In this document: positions 19,401 to 26,522 of the stretch, in pieces | Position numbering within the stretch: the stretch's first letter is position 1 | Layout of the letters: each line of letters starts with the position of its first letter | Assembly: GCA_029260075.1 (NCBI GenBank) | Contig: JAJDDY010000028.1 | Span: 62,001-126,000 of the forward strand | From: Phycisphaerae bacterium | GTDB lineage: Bacteria; Planctomycetota; Phycisphaerae; UBA1845 | DNA length: 64,000 nucleotides | Direction of reading: 5' to 3' | Made by a program: the position numbers and the translations under genes | The notes under the pieces: generated by a model | Database searches by the model: none | What the model was told of the DNA's origin: nothing | The model's input: the letters and a program-made list of their open reading frames with translations, nothing else

Positions 19401-20702
19401 TCCGCCCACGCCCTCATCGAAGGCGCCTCAGGTGGTGACGATGGATTCGCCTTGTCGTTCAAGATCGACGACGACGGCAAAGTCACCGGCACGATGGACT
19501 CGCAAATGGGTAACGGTCCGATCTCTGATGCATCGTTCAAACCGAAAACGGGTAAGCTTCGGTTCACGTTTGAAAGCGAAATGGCCGGCATGGAGTTTAC
19601 CGCGACCGTCAGCTCCGGGTCGATGAACGGATTCGCCGACATCGGCAACGGCATGTTCACCTTCGATTTCACTGCGAAACGAACAAGCGGGCGCGACGGT
19701 TCGGATGTCGCAGACGCCGGCGACGAAGCGTACGAGTGGAAGTCATTGACGGAGCTACTTCCCGGACCGCGCTGGGTCAGCTCGATCGAAGCCTCGCGCT
19801 ACGCCGAGGGTCGTTGCTATGTCACCTTGGATGGCCACCGCAGCAACGACGACGAACCCTATGTCTTCCTAACCGAAAACCATGGCGAGACGTGGCGATC
19901 CATTCGCGCCAGCCTGCCCACGTCCGCTGGTTCCACGCGCGTCTTGCGAGAGGACATCGAAAACGAAAACCTGCTCTATCTCGGGACCGAGTTCGGCGCG
20001 TGGGTCAGCATCGATCGCGGACGCAGTTGGACCCGGTTCAACAGCAACCTGCCCACCGTGGCCATCCACGAGTTTGCGATTCATCCCACCGCCGGAGAAA
20101 TCGTGGCCGCAACACATGGTAGAAGCTTGTGGGTCTTGGACGTCACGCCGCTTCGGCAGATGGCCAAGCAGGTGCTCGACGACGCGGCCACGCTTTACAA
20201 ACCGAGCGTCGCGATCTATTGGCAGCCGCGACCCGGTCGCGGCGGTGGCGGGGCACGTAGCTACACCGGGGAAAACCCTTCGGGCCAAGCACAGATTTTC
20301 TACTCGCTTAGTCAATCAGCCGGCAACATCGAACTGCGTGTGGCTGATCTATCCGGTCGAACCATCCGAGAGTTGGAAGTTGATTCAGCGCCCGGTCTTC
20401 ATAACACAGAATGGAACCTCCGCCGCAAACCCCGTAAGCGTGGCAGCAGAGATCGATCCCGCGGTGGGCGAGGCGGCGGCGGTCACGATCGTTTCAACAG
20501 GGGACGCCTCGTCGAGTCGGGCAAGTACCTCGTCGAACTCATGGTTGACGATGAGATTTTCACGCAGTTCCTCAGCGTAGAAACCGACCCAGAGAATCCC
20601 GACTACCGCCCGTGGGAACTCGAAGAAGAGGAGACGTGGCTATACCTGACCCGACCGGGAAGGGACGAAAAGCGGGACGAGTCTCTCGATCGTCCGGAAT
20701 AG
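16458..20702 (+). CDS. Exported VPS10/BNR beta-propeller protein with PDZ and EF-hand inserts
   Basis: 1414 residues from ATG 16458, with AGGAG 8 bp upstream and a signal peptide ending ...AVSGAAA. After an acidic Pro/Ala linker come sortilin/BNR-type repeats with the Asp-box-like S-T-D-G-G-x-x-W (YKSVDGGKTWKHM, YKTEDGGENWEKV, YKSTDGGENWKRI). They are interrupted at about 355-440 by a PDZ-like domain (GARITEIVEDGPASKTDLKVGD). Later inserts are an acidic linker, an EF-hand pair (DANGDGKIQESE, DADGDGGIDRSE) and a beta-sandwich unit starting DPLTGEWSA. Propeller repeats then resume (HGETWRSI, DRGRSWTRF). Such proteins are often labelled glycosyl hydrolases by similarity to GH74, but no catalytic pair was identified. 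Binding or scaffolding outside the cell is likely. Confidence 0.85.
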   Translation: MVDSRALRNVFASLLAVIVIAASAAVSGAAANRPAPPPGTELAPQDAKSDAGPSDAVDAPAPDGKGDSSESADDAAPDTVKEADAEKPATSDGASSVTPSLPKEWVDTLKWRCIGPANMGGRITSLAVFADDPSVYWVATASGGLLKTINNGITFEHQFDHEATVSIGDVAVAPSDQNVVWVGTGEANPRNSVSWGNGVYKSVDGGKTWKHMGLEKTFQIARVVIHPTDPDIVYVGALGRLWGANEQRGLYKTEDGGENWEKVLYVDDETGVIDAQMKPGDPDTLLVGTYQRQRDGFDTNAPAVKFGPGSGLYRTTDAGASFTKLTAGLPSCDLGRIGIDYYAKDPDTVFVVLESEHIANEPDDAPYAGIRGEDVEVGARITEIVEDGPASKTDLKVGDIVVRVCDATTLSYADMVGEFRKHSAGDTAILEVSRDKTSVLIELAFGHRPETKEEEAEDIPDTRRRPKRTPFASMLGGQRENLQEQQGDDGHEYGGVYKSTDGGENWKRINTINPRPMYFSEVRVDPSDEQHMFVLGISLYRSKDAGKTFTSDGGRGVHSDHHALWIDPKDGRHMILGGDGGLYVTHDRMEKWDHLNHMAIGQFYDVGVGPRRNYRVYGGLQDNGSWGGPSRARSGGGPINEDWFRVGGGDGFVCRVDPNNADLVYYESQNGNIGRVNLRTGKRGISRPRPPKGTKYRFNWKTPFLLSHHNSKIYYAAGSVVLKSLDRGNGLKSISPEITRTDRGSATALAESPVDADVLYVGTDDGALWGSKNGGHEWTKLIGFPGDPDDDDKASNESEEGEATDAASDSSGTSESADTGVSEPTASDRASRRSAAGAGDMVARIMKRDANGDGKIQESEAPKRMKPMFGRIDADGDGGIDRSELAVMAERMGRRGRGDHQAPPPGDRAKNGHARSGHGDAEPARKKSNTVASASDKTESPESTKHVASGSASDPHVADAQSEPAPQPSAVEANDPLTGEWSAHALIEGASGGDDGFALSFKIDDDGKVTGTMDSQMGNGPISDASFKPKTGKLRFTFESEMAGMEFTATVSSGSMNGFADIGNGMFTFDFTAKRTSGRDGSDVADAGDEAYEWKSLTELLPGPRWVSSIEASRYAEGRCYVTLDGHRSNDDEPYVFLTENHGETWRSIRASLPTSAGSTRVLREDIENENLLYLGTEFGAWVSIDRGRSWTRFNSNLPTVAIHEFAIHPTAGEIVAATHGRSLWVLDVTPLRQMAKQVLDDAATLYKPSVAIYWQPRPGRGGGGARSYTGENPSGQAQIFYSLSQSAGNIELRVADLSGRTIRELEVDSAPGLHNTEWNLRRKPRKRGSRDRSRGGRGGGGHDRFNRGRLVESGKYLVELMVDDEIFTQFLSVETDPENPDYRPWELEEEETWLYLTRPGRDEKRDESLDRPE

Positions 20703-20742
20703 GCGCGCCGACCTAAAGAAGGTGTGGCATCGGCTGCGGTAG

Positions 20743-20786
20743 CAGCCTGTTGAACAAGTGTGGCACTGGCGTCCATCCGGTGATCC
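20743..20786 (+). repeat. Family B palindromic repeat (copy 2)
   Basis: CAGCCTGTTGAACAAGTGTG followed by GCACTGGCGTCCATCCGGTGATCC, in the gap between the convergent propeller and radical SAM genes. Confidence 0.8.
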
Positions 20787-20854
20787 TGTCGGCGCTTGTG
20801 TTTGCGCGGCGGATCAGCGGTCAGGGCGTCGCTGTCGCCGTCAAACGTGCGCGG

Positions 20855-22423
20855 CTACCCCTCAACCTTCGTGCGAAGCGGGGCGTTGAGCATTGGCGTG
20901 GCGGTTGACGCACGCATGTTCCATCGTCCGAAGAAGCTGCGGATGATGATGCCGATCCGGTGGCTATGACGTCGCCAGTCGAAGTTCCCGGAGAACAGCA
21001 TGAAGATCGACTTGGAGACGATCCCTGCACGCAGCAGGCGCAATTTGGTTTTCTCCGTGATGCCGAGCGTGGTGAGGTCGATTCCGAGGTAGTCTTTGTT
21101 GCGGTTCCAGTTATCCAAGACCTGATCGGCCGACTTGAACCCGTGGCGATCCACGATGTCCTGCAGCGGCGCGCCCGGCATCGGCGTGGCAATCGACCAC
21201 GTCATGTAGTTAACCCGTCCGAGTAGGAACTGCTTCCACACCCACCACAGCGAGTGACGTATCTCTTTCGGCGTCTCGAATTTCAGTTCCCCTTTGTCTT
21301 CCCAAAGCTGAAACGCCATCATAAACAGCAGCACACGCACCTTGTTCTTCTTCAGGAACTTGATGCACGCTTCGCTCTGCGCCACGGTGATCTTCTTTTG
21401 GATACCGTCCAGGACGCGATCGTTCGCACTTTCCACGCCAAGGTGTACAAGCCACATGTTCATCTGATTGAACAACCCAGCCAGCTCGTCGTCTACCTTG
21501 TCGGCGCGAAGATTGGACTGGAAGTAGAGGTCTTTGTGGCCGAGTTCCACAATCGCGCGGCAGACATCTTTCGCCCATGGCAGCGTGACGTTGATCTCGT
21601 CGGACACGATTTTGATCTCGCGTACGCCGAGCTGATACAGCCACTCGACCTCGAGTGCGATGTGCTCGGGCGTGCGCATCCGCACCCATGGCTTGGCGGC
21701 GCGCCACACAGGCAGCGAGCAGAACGTACACTTAAAGGGACAGCCGCGACTGATGACGATGCACATCTGCCGGTCGGACTTGCAGTAGTGCTGCCCGACG
21801 AATTTCGAGAAGTCGATCCGGTCCCATGCCATGAACGGCAGTGTGTCGAGGTCGTCGGTCGTACGCGGTTTGCCCGTATCGTGCGATCCATCGGGCGTAC
21901 GCAGCAATAGGCCGGGGATGTCGGAGAAATCGCTATCGCCACAGGCCATCTTGTTGACGATGTCAGCCAGCGTCATCTCACCTTCACCGATGCAAACGGC
22001 ATCCGCCGCGCAGTGGTCGAGCACGTGTTGTGGTACAGACGTGGGGTGTGGCCCGCCGGCGATAACGAAGACGTCGGGAAAGCGATCCTTGATGCGCGTG
22101 ATGGTTTCGTACGCGACGCGCTGCGTCAGGAACGCGAAGCTCAGGCCGTAGATTTTCGGACGCTGCTCTTCAATGATACGCAGGTGGTCCTCGGTCGTAT
22201 GGAACTGATCGAGGAAAACCACGTCGTCGCCGGAAAGCGGCGTCTCGCGCTCGACGTATGAGATCAACTGTAAAATGCCGAGGTTCGGGTAGGCTTTGTC
22301 GTAATCGTCATCCAGCGCCGGTGGATCAGCCAAGACGATTTTGAACGGGGCGATCGGGTTGCGTTGTGCTCGCGGTACCGCTCCGCTCGAAGATGGCGCG
22401 ATGGTTTTCAAGGCTACGGTCAC
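20855..22423 (-). CDS. B12-binding-domain radical SAM protein
   Basis: 522 residues. Start GTG 22423, seven bases after AGGAG. Residues about 27-160 are a cobalamin-binding-like Rossmann domain (PPALDDDYDKAYPNLGILQL, FVIAGGPHPTSVP), and about 195-420 a radical SAM barrel with the 4Fe-4S motif C-x3-C-x2-C in SRGCPFKCTFCSLPVW. A DELAGLFNQMNMWLVHLGVESAND stretch fits the SAM-binding strand. This architecture (BchE/HpnP/P-methylase-like) covers methyltransferases and cyclases acting on unactivated carbons, often in lipid or cofactor pathways. No pathway neighbours are present, so the substrate is unknown. It is convergent with the propeller gene and apparently monocistronic. Confidence 0.87.
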   Translation of the reverse strand: MTVALKTIAPSSSGAVPRAQRNPIAPFKIVLADPPALDDDYDKAYPNLGILQLISYVERETPLSGDDVVFLDQFHTTEDHLRIIEEQRPKIYGLSFAFLTQRVAYETITRIKDRFPDVFVIAGGPHPTSVPQHVLDHCAADAVCIGEGEMTLADIVNKMACGDSDFSDIPGLLLRTPDGSHDTGKPRTTDDLDTLPFMAWDRIDFSKFVGQHYCKSDRQMCIVISRGCPFKCTFCSLPVWRAAKPWVRMRTPEHIALEVEWLYQLGVREIKIVSDEINVTLPWAKDVCRAIVELGHKDLYFQSNLRADKVDDELAGLFNQMNMWLVHLGVESANDRVLDGIQKKITVAQSEACIKFLKKNKVRVLLFMMAFQLWEDKGELKFETPKEIRHSLWWVWKQFLLGRVNYMTWSIATPMPGAPLQDIVDRHGFKSADQVLDNWNRNKDYLGIDLTTLGITEKTKLRLLRAGIVSKSIFMLFSGNFDWRRHSHRIGIIIRSFFGRWNMRASTATPMLNAPLRTKVEG

Positions 22424-22863
22424 GTCAATACTCCTGTTCGTCGCTTGTCGGCGCTGCTGCGGTCAACAGTTCCAATCGTAGAACCGCCGCCCAAGTCGAA
22501 GCGGCATGCTTACGCAGTCTTCCACTCTTCGTGCGAAGGGACCGACCGCGCGTATCTACCACCGCATTGGTGATATATGGCTTATCGGAAGCGATCTGAG
22601 CGACCTGAAACACCAACCGGGAAGTGGTTCCACAAACGTGCCGTCAGCGCGCCGGTTGGCATCCTGCTTCTGCAGCGTGGTCGGTCGGCTGTCGCGGCGG
22701 TGCGATCGGATGGCTGTTGCGGAGGTATGGTTGGCGGATAGTTCAACAAGTGTGGAGCCGGCTTCCAGCCGGTGATCCATTAGCTCCTATCCTCGCGTCG
22801 CGTGCACGCCGCCTCGACCACGTGTCTCATTTGCAAACGCGCGATGCTGCGCCCGGCAAGATC
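22424..22863. other. Intergenic, repeat-bearing, no gene seen
   Basis: Upstream of the radical SAM gene. Apart from the family B copy at 22741 no element was recognised, and the reading frames look like shadows. Confidence 0.5.
22741..22780 (+). repeat. Family B palindromic repeat (copy 3)
   Basis: GTTCAACAAGTGTGGAGCCG followed by GCTTCCAGCCGGTGATCCAT. Confidence 0.8.
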
Positions 22864-22872
22864 TGCTATACT
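22864..22872 (+). promoter_or_regulatory. Extended -10 promoter element TGCTATACT
   Basis: TG-C-TATACT, 71 bp upstream of the DUF2892 start codon. Same element as at 16332. Confidence 0.4.
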
Positions 22873-22943
22873 CATGCGCGTGGTGCCAAGGTCGATTCGT
22901 TCGGCCCGCGTCTCACGGAATTGGATAACGCAGGGAATTCGCC

Positions 22944-23147
22944 ATGAGCTTAAAACCGAACATGGGCAAGGCACAGCGTATCGCGTACGTGATCCTCGGG
23001 TTGGCGATGATGGCCGCTCCGTTCGCCATAGAGCTGAAGGGTTGGATGCGCGCAGTCGTTCCGATGCTCGGCCTCGTCACACTCGTCGCCGGCGCGGTCG
23101 GCTTGTGAATGACCTTCAAGCTGCTCGGTCTGAGCGGGAAGAAATAA
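22944..23147 (+). CDS. DUF2892 (YgaP-type) small membrane protein with in-frame UGA at the conserved Cys
   Basis: ATG 22944 follows AGGG. Fifty-four residues lead to TGA 23106-23108. The N-terminus (NMGKAQRIAYVILGLAMMAAP) and two hydrophobic segments are typical of the DUF2892 family, the two-helix membrane module also fused to rhodaneses in YgaP. In family members the second helix ends G-x-C-P-L-Y-x-L-L-G. Here the same frame reads VGL-[UGA]-MTFKLLGLSGKK before TAA 23145. The UGA thus replaces exactly the conserved Cys, and the family-typical tail continues in frame, giving 67 codons with one UGA. Either selenocysteine is inserted, or the gene is truncated at residue 54 by a recent Cys-to-stop change. 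A candidate SECIS is listed separately. No selA, selB or selC is in the window. Confidence 0.7.
23121..23137 (+). promoter_or_regulatory. Candidate bacterial SECIS stem-loop
   Basis: Twelve bases after the UGA, CTGCTC (23121-23126) pairs over six base pairs (one G-U) with GAGCGG (23132-23137) around the loop GGTCT. The E. coli fdhF SECIS has its minimal stem 11 nt after the UGA and a loop containing GGUCU. The 18 nt from UGA to loop and the leading G of the loop fit general bacterial SECIS rules as I know them. It lies inside the coding tail, as bacterial SECIS elements do. Confidence 0.5.
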
Positions 23148-23183
23148 TCGTTGGGGACGCGTACGTTCAGTGGTTGGGGTCTG

Positions 23184-23246
23184 CTCGTGCTCTGTCACGC
23201 CTTAAGTGGTGCGTTCGTCCGAACCGAACCGAGCCGCGACCGTGAG
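23184..23246 (+). repeat. Family A MITE-like repeat, left half
   Basis: Left terminus CTCGTGCTCTGTCACGCC, a two-mismatch version of CTAGTGCTTTGTCAC, leading to the arm CCGAGCCGCGACCGTGAGGG. The right arm is absent; a family C repeat follows. Confidence 0.7.
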
Positions 23247-23284
23247 GGAGCGTTTTCGACCTGTCATGGCCGGATTTCAGACGT

Positions 23285-23371
23285 CGGGTGGCCCATGGCT
23301 TTAGCCGTGGGGGAGTCGAATCCAGCACCGATTCGAGTCCGCACCTCTGAAGAGGTGGGGCACCCAGGCAA
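23285..23371 (+). repeat. Family C hairpin repeat
   Basis: GTGGCCCATGGCTTTAGCCG, then TGGGGGAGTCGAATC, and after a short spacer GATTCGAGTCCGC and CACCTCTGAAGAGGTGGGGC. Internal inverted repeats (GAATC/GATTC, CACCTCT/AGAGGTG). Related copies near 24555 and 32311. Confidence 0.65.
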
Positions 23372-23534
23372 GACATGCCCGTGCCTTAGGCATGGCACCC
23401 CAAAGATGGAAGAAGCTATTCGAAAACGGCACAAGCTTCAGCGCTAGCCATCAACATACGCGGTCACCGGTGGCCACCCTCGCAACGCTACGCTGACCGG
23501 CATCGACGCGGCAAGTCGCTCTTCGAGTCTTGTC

Positions 23535-23837
23535 CTACGCATCCACCGACGCGAACATCATGTGGATGATGTCACCAGCCACCGCCATGATGTCTTTCGC
23601 CGCCGCTTTTCCTTCATCGCTGTTGAGCGCCGCGAACATCGTGTTCTTGTCTTCAAAGTAGAGCTCCGCCATCATGTAGAACTTCGGTTCGCCAGCCGGC
23701 GATCCATTCATGTGCGACACCTCAAGCTTCAGCAGCCCGTTCATTTTCTTCGCGAGCGGCAGATGCGTCTCTTGGTAATGTTTCTCGAACGCATCGACAT
23801 CATCCGGCTTCTTGTATAGCGCGACGAACTTAACCAC
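23535..23837 (-). CDS. EthD-family small protein
   Basis: 100 residues, one dimeric alpha/beta-barrel EthD domain: VKFVALYKKPDDVDAFEKHYQETHLPLAKK, then MAELYFEDKNTMFAALNSDEG and a C-terminal GDIIHMMFASVDA. The H-Y-x-E-T-H-x-P-L signature is typical of EthD and related quinone- or polyketide-binding proteins. The biochemical role of most members is unknown. It starts 2 bp after the stop of the thioesterase gene, so the two are co-transcribed and may act on one acyl or aromatic substrate (inference). Confidence 0.82.
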   Translation of the reverse strand: MVKFVALYKKPDDVDAFEKHYQETHLPLAKKMNGLLKLEVSHMNGSPAGEPKFYMMAELYFEDKNTMFAALNSDEGKAAAKDIMAVAGDIIHMMFASVDA

Positions 23838-23839
23838 AG

Positions 23840-24238
23840 CTAACTCCTTTCAATGTGTTTCTTCAAGTGATCCTTACCCATGACAATCTGCACCTGCCGG
23901 CCGCGAGCGAGCAGGCGATCACCGTCGTGGGCGGTCACATCGCAGACGACCTTGACGTGTCGACCTTGAACAACCTCAACCAGTTCGGCGCGGACGCGAA
24001 TCGTGCGTCCGATCGGACAAGGCGCCAGATGATCCACGCATACGTGGCTTCCGATTCCTTCCTCATAGTCTTCGAGAAAATCGACGAGCACCTTCCTCGC
24101 CGCCAGTTCAAAGTGGTGCGCGACGGACCAGGACGAGTAGCACCTGTGTACGATCACGCCGTCGAACGCGGGGCACATGGCCTCGGTCACCACGATCTCC
24201 AACTCGCGAACAACGCCGGGCGTCAATCCAGGTTTCAT
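23840..24238 (-). CDS. FlK-like hot-dog thioesterase
   Basis: 132 residues from ATG 24238 (AGGA just upstream). A longer in-frame start at 24388 would add 50 residues with no family similarity, running over a repeat-rich region. The fold is a hot-dog thioesterase: VVTEAMCPAF, SSWSVAHHFELAARKVLVDFLEDYEEGIG (with the central helix and the Glu/His positions used by FlK-type enzymes), VDHLAPCPIGRTIRVRAEL and ARGRQVQIV. Such enzymes hydrolyse small or toxic acyl-CoA esters. It is upstream of and coupled to the EthD gene. A link to the paa genes 35 kb away is possible but not shown. Confidence 0.75.
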   Translation of the reverse strand: MKPGLTPGVVRELEIVVTEAMCPAFDGVIVHRCYSSWSVAHHFELAARKVLVDFLEDYEEGIGSHVCVDHLAPCPIGRTIRVRAELVEVVQGRHVKVVCDVTAHDGDRLLARGRQVQIVMGKDHLKKHIERS

Positions 24239-24391
24239 AGTCCTATCTTTCGCGATCAACGTGATCGCAGGCGTCGCAACGGGTTTCAGAGTCTCAGAGC
24301 CACGCCCGCAAAGAGGCCGTCCGGTTTCCGGTGCGAGAACCGGACCCGGACCGTCACCGCTCGGTTCGAAGCATCCATTCCTAAGCACCGT

Positions 24392-24545
24392 CTAGTGCTT
24401 TGTCACAGCTAGAATGACGGGTTTGCCGAGCCGCGACTGTGAGGGAGTGGACCCTAGTCAAGCCTTACTCGCAGCGTCAAGACGCGCTCTAGCTGTCGGC
24501 GCCGGATCAAGGCACCCGTAACTCTCGGCGTGACAGGGGCACTAG
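24392..24545 (+). repeat. Family A MITE-like element, full copy with terminal inverted repeats
   Basis: 154 bp. The left end CTAGTGCTTTGTCAC matches the inverted right end (GTGACAGGGGCACTAG, 24530-24545). The left arm CCGAGCCGCGACTGTGAGGG follows, and an eroded right arm. No coding capacity. Confidence 0.75.
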
Positions 24546-24552
24546 AAAGATG

Positions 24553-24603
24553 GACCACCCACCGATTCGACTCCCCCACCTCCAAAGAGATGGGCCACCC
24601 GAC
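24553..24603 (-). repeat. Family C hairpin repeat (inverted copy)
   Basis: CCACCGATTCGACTCCCCCA then CCTCCAAAGAGATGGGCCACCC; the inverse order of the copy at 23285. Confidence 0.6.
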
Positions 24604-24606
24604 ACG

Positions 24607-24640
24607 CAAGTGTGGCACCGGCTTCCAGCCGGTCATCTTC
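24607..24640 (+). repeat. Family B palindromic repeat (copy 4)
   Basis: CAAGTGTGGCACCGGCTTCC then AGCCGGTCATCTTC. Confidence 0.8.
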
Positions 24641-24645
24641 TGCCG

Positions 24646-25166
24646 ATGTTCGCCTCTTGACGGGTTCGCAACTCGTCGTCAGGTGGGGGAGGTTACCGGA
24701 TCGAGCCGCAGATCGCCAGTGATTTCCGTATCGCGGGGCGAACGAGGCGTGCATCTACTGCGGCGGTGGTGAGTTCATTTTGCGACACTTCGGCTGGTTC
24801 GGGTGCCACGCCCAATCATCCGCGGCGACGCCCACGCGTCGCGTGCCATGCCCAAGCGCAGCGCGGGCATGCTGGGTGACCGTAACTATCGTATCCAGCT
24901 GAGAGGTCTGGCCACGCCGACATCGACTCATGACGTGAGCGTCTTTGAAGGCGTGGACACTGCACCCCGAACGACGCCGCAAAACATGGCCACTCCCGGT
25001 GAACATTGTGTCACAACAGATAGACTGACGGGTCGTGCCAGAATACGGAGTCGTCCACTGCGGCTTAGGAATTCGCTCGGTTCGACCGGCGCAACCGGTA
25101 CGCGAACGGCGTTTGGGGTCCGTTTCGTTCGGAAACACGGAGCCGTACTCTGGCACACGGAATGGA
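24646..25166. other. Intergenic, no gene seen; GCCATGCCCAAG-type repeat
   Basis: Contains near 24798-24872 a stretch built from GTGCCACGCCCAA and GTGCCATGCCCAAG words, also seen near 46710-46750. Nothing else recognised before the tRNA promoter. Confidence 0.5.
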
Positions 25167-25195
25167 TTGCACGTGATCGCGAAAGCCGCTATGAT
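25167..25195 (+). promoter_or_regulatory. tRNA-Pro promoter
   Basis: TTGCAC (25167-25172), 17 bp spacer, TATGAT (25190-25195). Places transcription start a few bases before the tRNA 5' end. Confidence 0.7.
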
Positions 25196-25208
25196 TCCCG
25201 CCGTCGTA

Positions 25209-25282
25209 CGGGGCGTAGCTCAGCCTGGTAGAGCGCAGCGTTCGGGACGCTGAGGCCGCAGGTTCAAATCCTGTCGCCCCGA
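25209..25282 (+). tRNA. tRNA-Pro (anticodon CGG)
   Basis: 74 nt cloverleaf. Acceptor CGGGGCG pairs with CGCCCCG; D arm GCTC...GAGC; anticodon stem CAGCG/CGCTG with loop TTCGGGA, anticodon CGG; T arm with GGTTCAAATCC; discriminator A. The 3' CCA is not encoded. It reads CCG proline codons. Confidence 0.95.
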
Positions 25283-26350
25283 TTCGACAGAAAGACTGCC
25301 GAACACGCAGCTTGCGTGTATCCAACGGCGTGCGATCGTGCGGGTCAGAAGGTACGCAAAGGCGGTACTTGGCCGCCTTTGCGCTTCGGAGACCGCCCCG
25401 TGTTCACGACGAACTCCCCCCGGATAGTTGCGTAATGTTTCCAAAGTCCCTCGCGACACGCTGTTGTCCGCCTCTGCGGAAGCTTCCTGACTCGTCAGGC
25501 GCGGAGCGAGCGGCGGCGTGGCGACTTCGCGCGTGTCGTTTCGGAAACGTTTGGTATCGCGGCGCTGGGATCCTCCTACTACTCCGACACCGATTATCTG
25601 AACATGTATGACGCGTCTCACTCTGCAGCGCAATTGACGTAGTCCGCTTGGAACCATTTGAACTGTAATTCATATGTGTTCACTTATTGTGTGCCGGAGT
25701 AGTAGCTCCTTGGCACTGACTTTACATAGCGGGTCATAAGCGTAATTGACGTTCTCCCCATTGTGAATCTGGACTTGTTCATCAGTATCCTCCTCCCGGC
25801 CGAAGGCCGGGCCTGATGACCAAAGTCTACCCGAAAACTCTCATTTTGAATGGATCAGGATATGGGGAGAACGTCAGTGTATGCGATGATGCGCGATGAC
25901 CTTCCCTTCGATGAGACCCGCATCGGTCGGATGGCCGCATGAATGACCCAAGACACGAAGCTCGAACCTCGGGAAACCCGTCCGCAGGTCCGACCTGCGG
26001 CCCACCCGGTCGCCCACTCGCTTCGCTCGAACAGGGCGAGCGACGGCCGACCGGGTCCCGAGCCGCAGTTCTCATCGGCCTCGTGTGGTGGCAGCACAAG
26101 GAACGCACGGCGGACGCGGTTCGCCGGCTTCGCAAGAGTCGTGAACTGAGTCAAGGAGACGGGACGCAACGGGTAGAGCCCGATCAACAGGATGGTCGCT
26201 AGAGACCGATTCAGCAGAATGGGCCTGCCTCGTAACAATCTCATGTGCCGCGACAGCCGACCGGCGTGATCCGGTCCAGCGTGAGCACGAATGGAAGTAT
26301 GGACGTCGCCGTCTGACATCAATCCCGCCCTTGACAAGGATACGCTCATG
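25283..26350. other. Repeat-rich intergenic region without a recognised gene
   Basis: About 1.1 kb. It holds the nested inverted repeat at 25744-25878 and an AC/GC-rich stretch near 25980-26130 whose frames look like shadows. No protein family was recognised on either strand. Confidence 0.5.
25744..25878. repeat. Nested inverted repeat with strong central hairpin
   Basis: Outer arms TTGACGTTCTCCCCAT (25745-) and ATGGGGAGAACGTCAG near 25863-25878 pair over 15 bases. Inside, GACTTGTTCATCAG and CTGATGACCAAAGTC pair imperfectly. The centre is CCCGGCC-GAA-GGCCGGG (25795-25811). Together a near-continuous hairpin of about 135 bp, a MITE or structured RNA candidate. Confidence 0.65.
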
Positions 26351-26490
26351 GAAGCCTGTTGAAAAAGTGTGGCACCGGCTTCCAGCCGGTGATCCATTAG
26401 CGACTTACGCCTCTTGACGCGGACAAGTCCCGTTGTTTCGGGCGGGTTCGCGGCGACGTGACTGAATACCAGCCTTGCTCAACAGGCTGC
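26351..26490 (+). repeat. Family B element, long copy with terminal inverted repeats
   Basis: Starts GAAGCCTGTTGAAAAAGTGT with the family B core, and ends CTTGCTCAACAGGCTGCTA, the inverse of the left end. The ends suggest a MITE-like unit of about 140 bp just upstream of recO. Confidence 0.65.
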
Positions 26491-26522
26491 TATCGGTGTC
26501 GGCATCGCGTACGATACCGCCC

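Noticed and set aside
23146-23534. Further genes after the DUF2892 gene
   Set aside because: Only repeat-derived frames; the EthD gene lies on the other strand.
25855-26397. 180-codon minus-strand frame
   Set aside because: Overlaps repeats, has no domain-like pattern and includes family B sequence.
26475-26522. N-terminal extension of recO
   Set aside because: The added residues come from the family B repeat; homology begins at ATG 26523.
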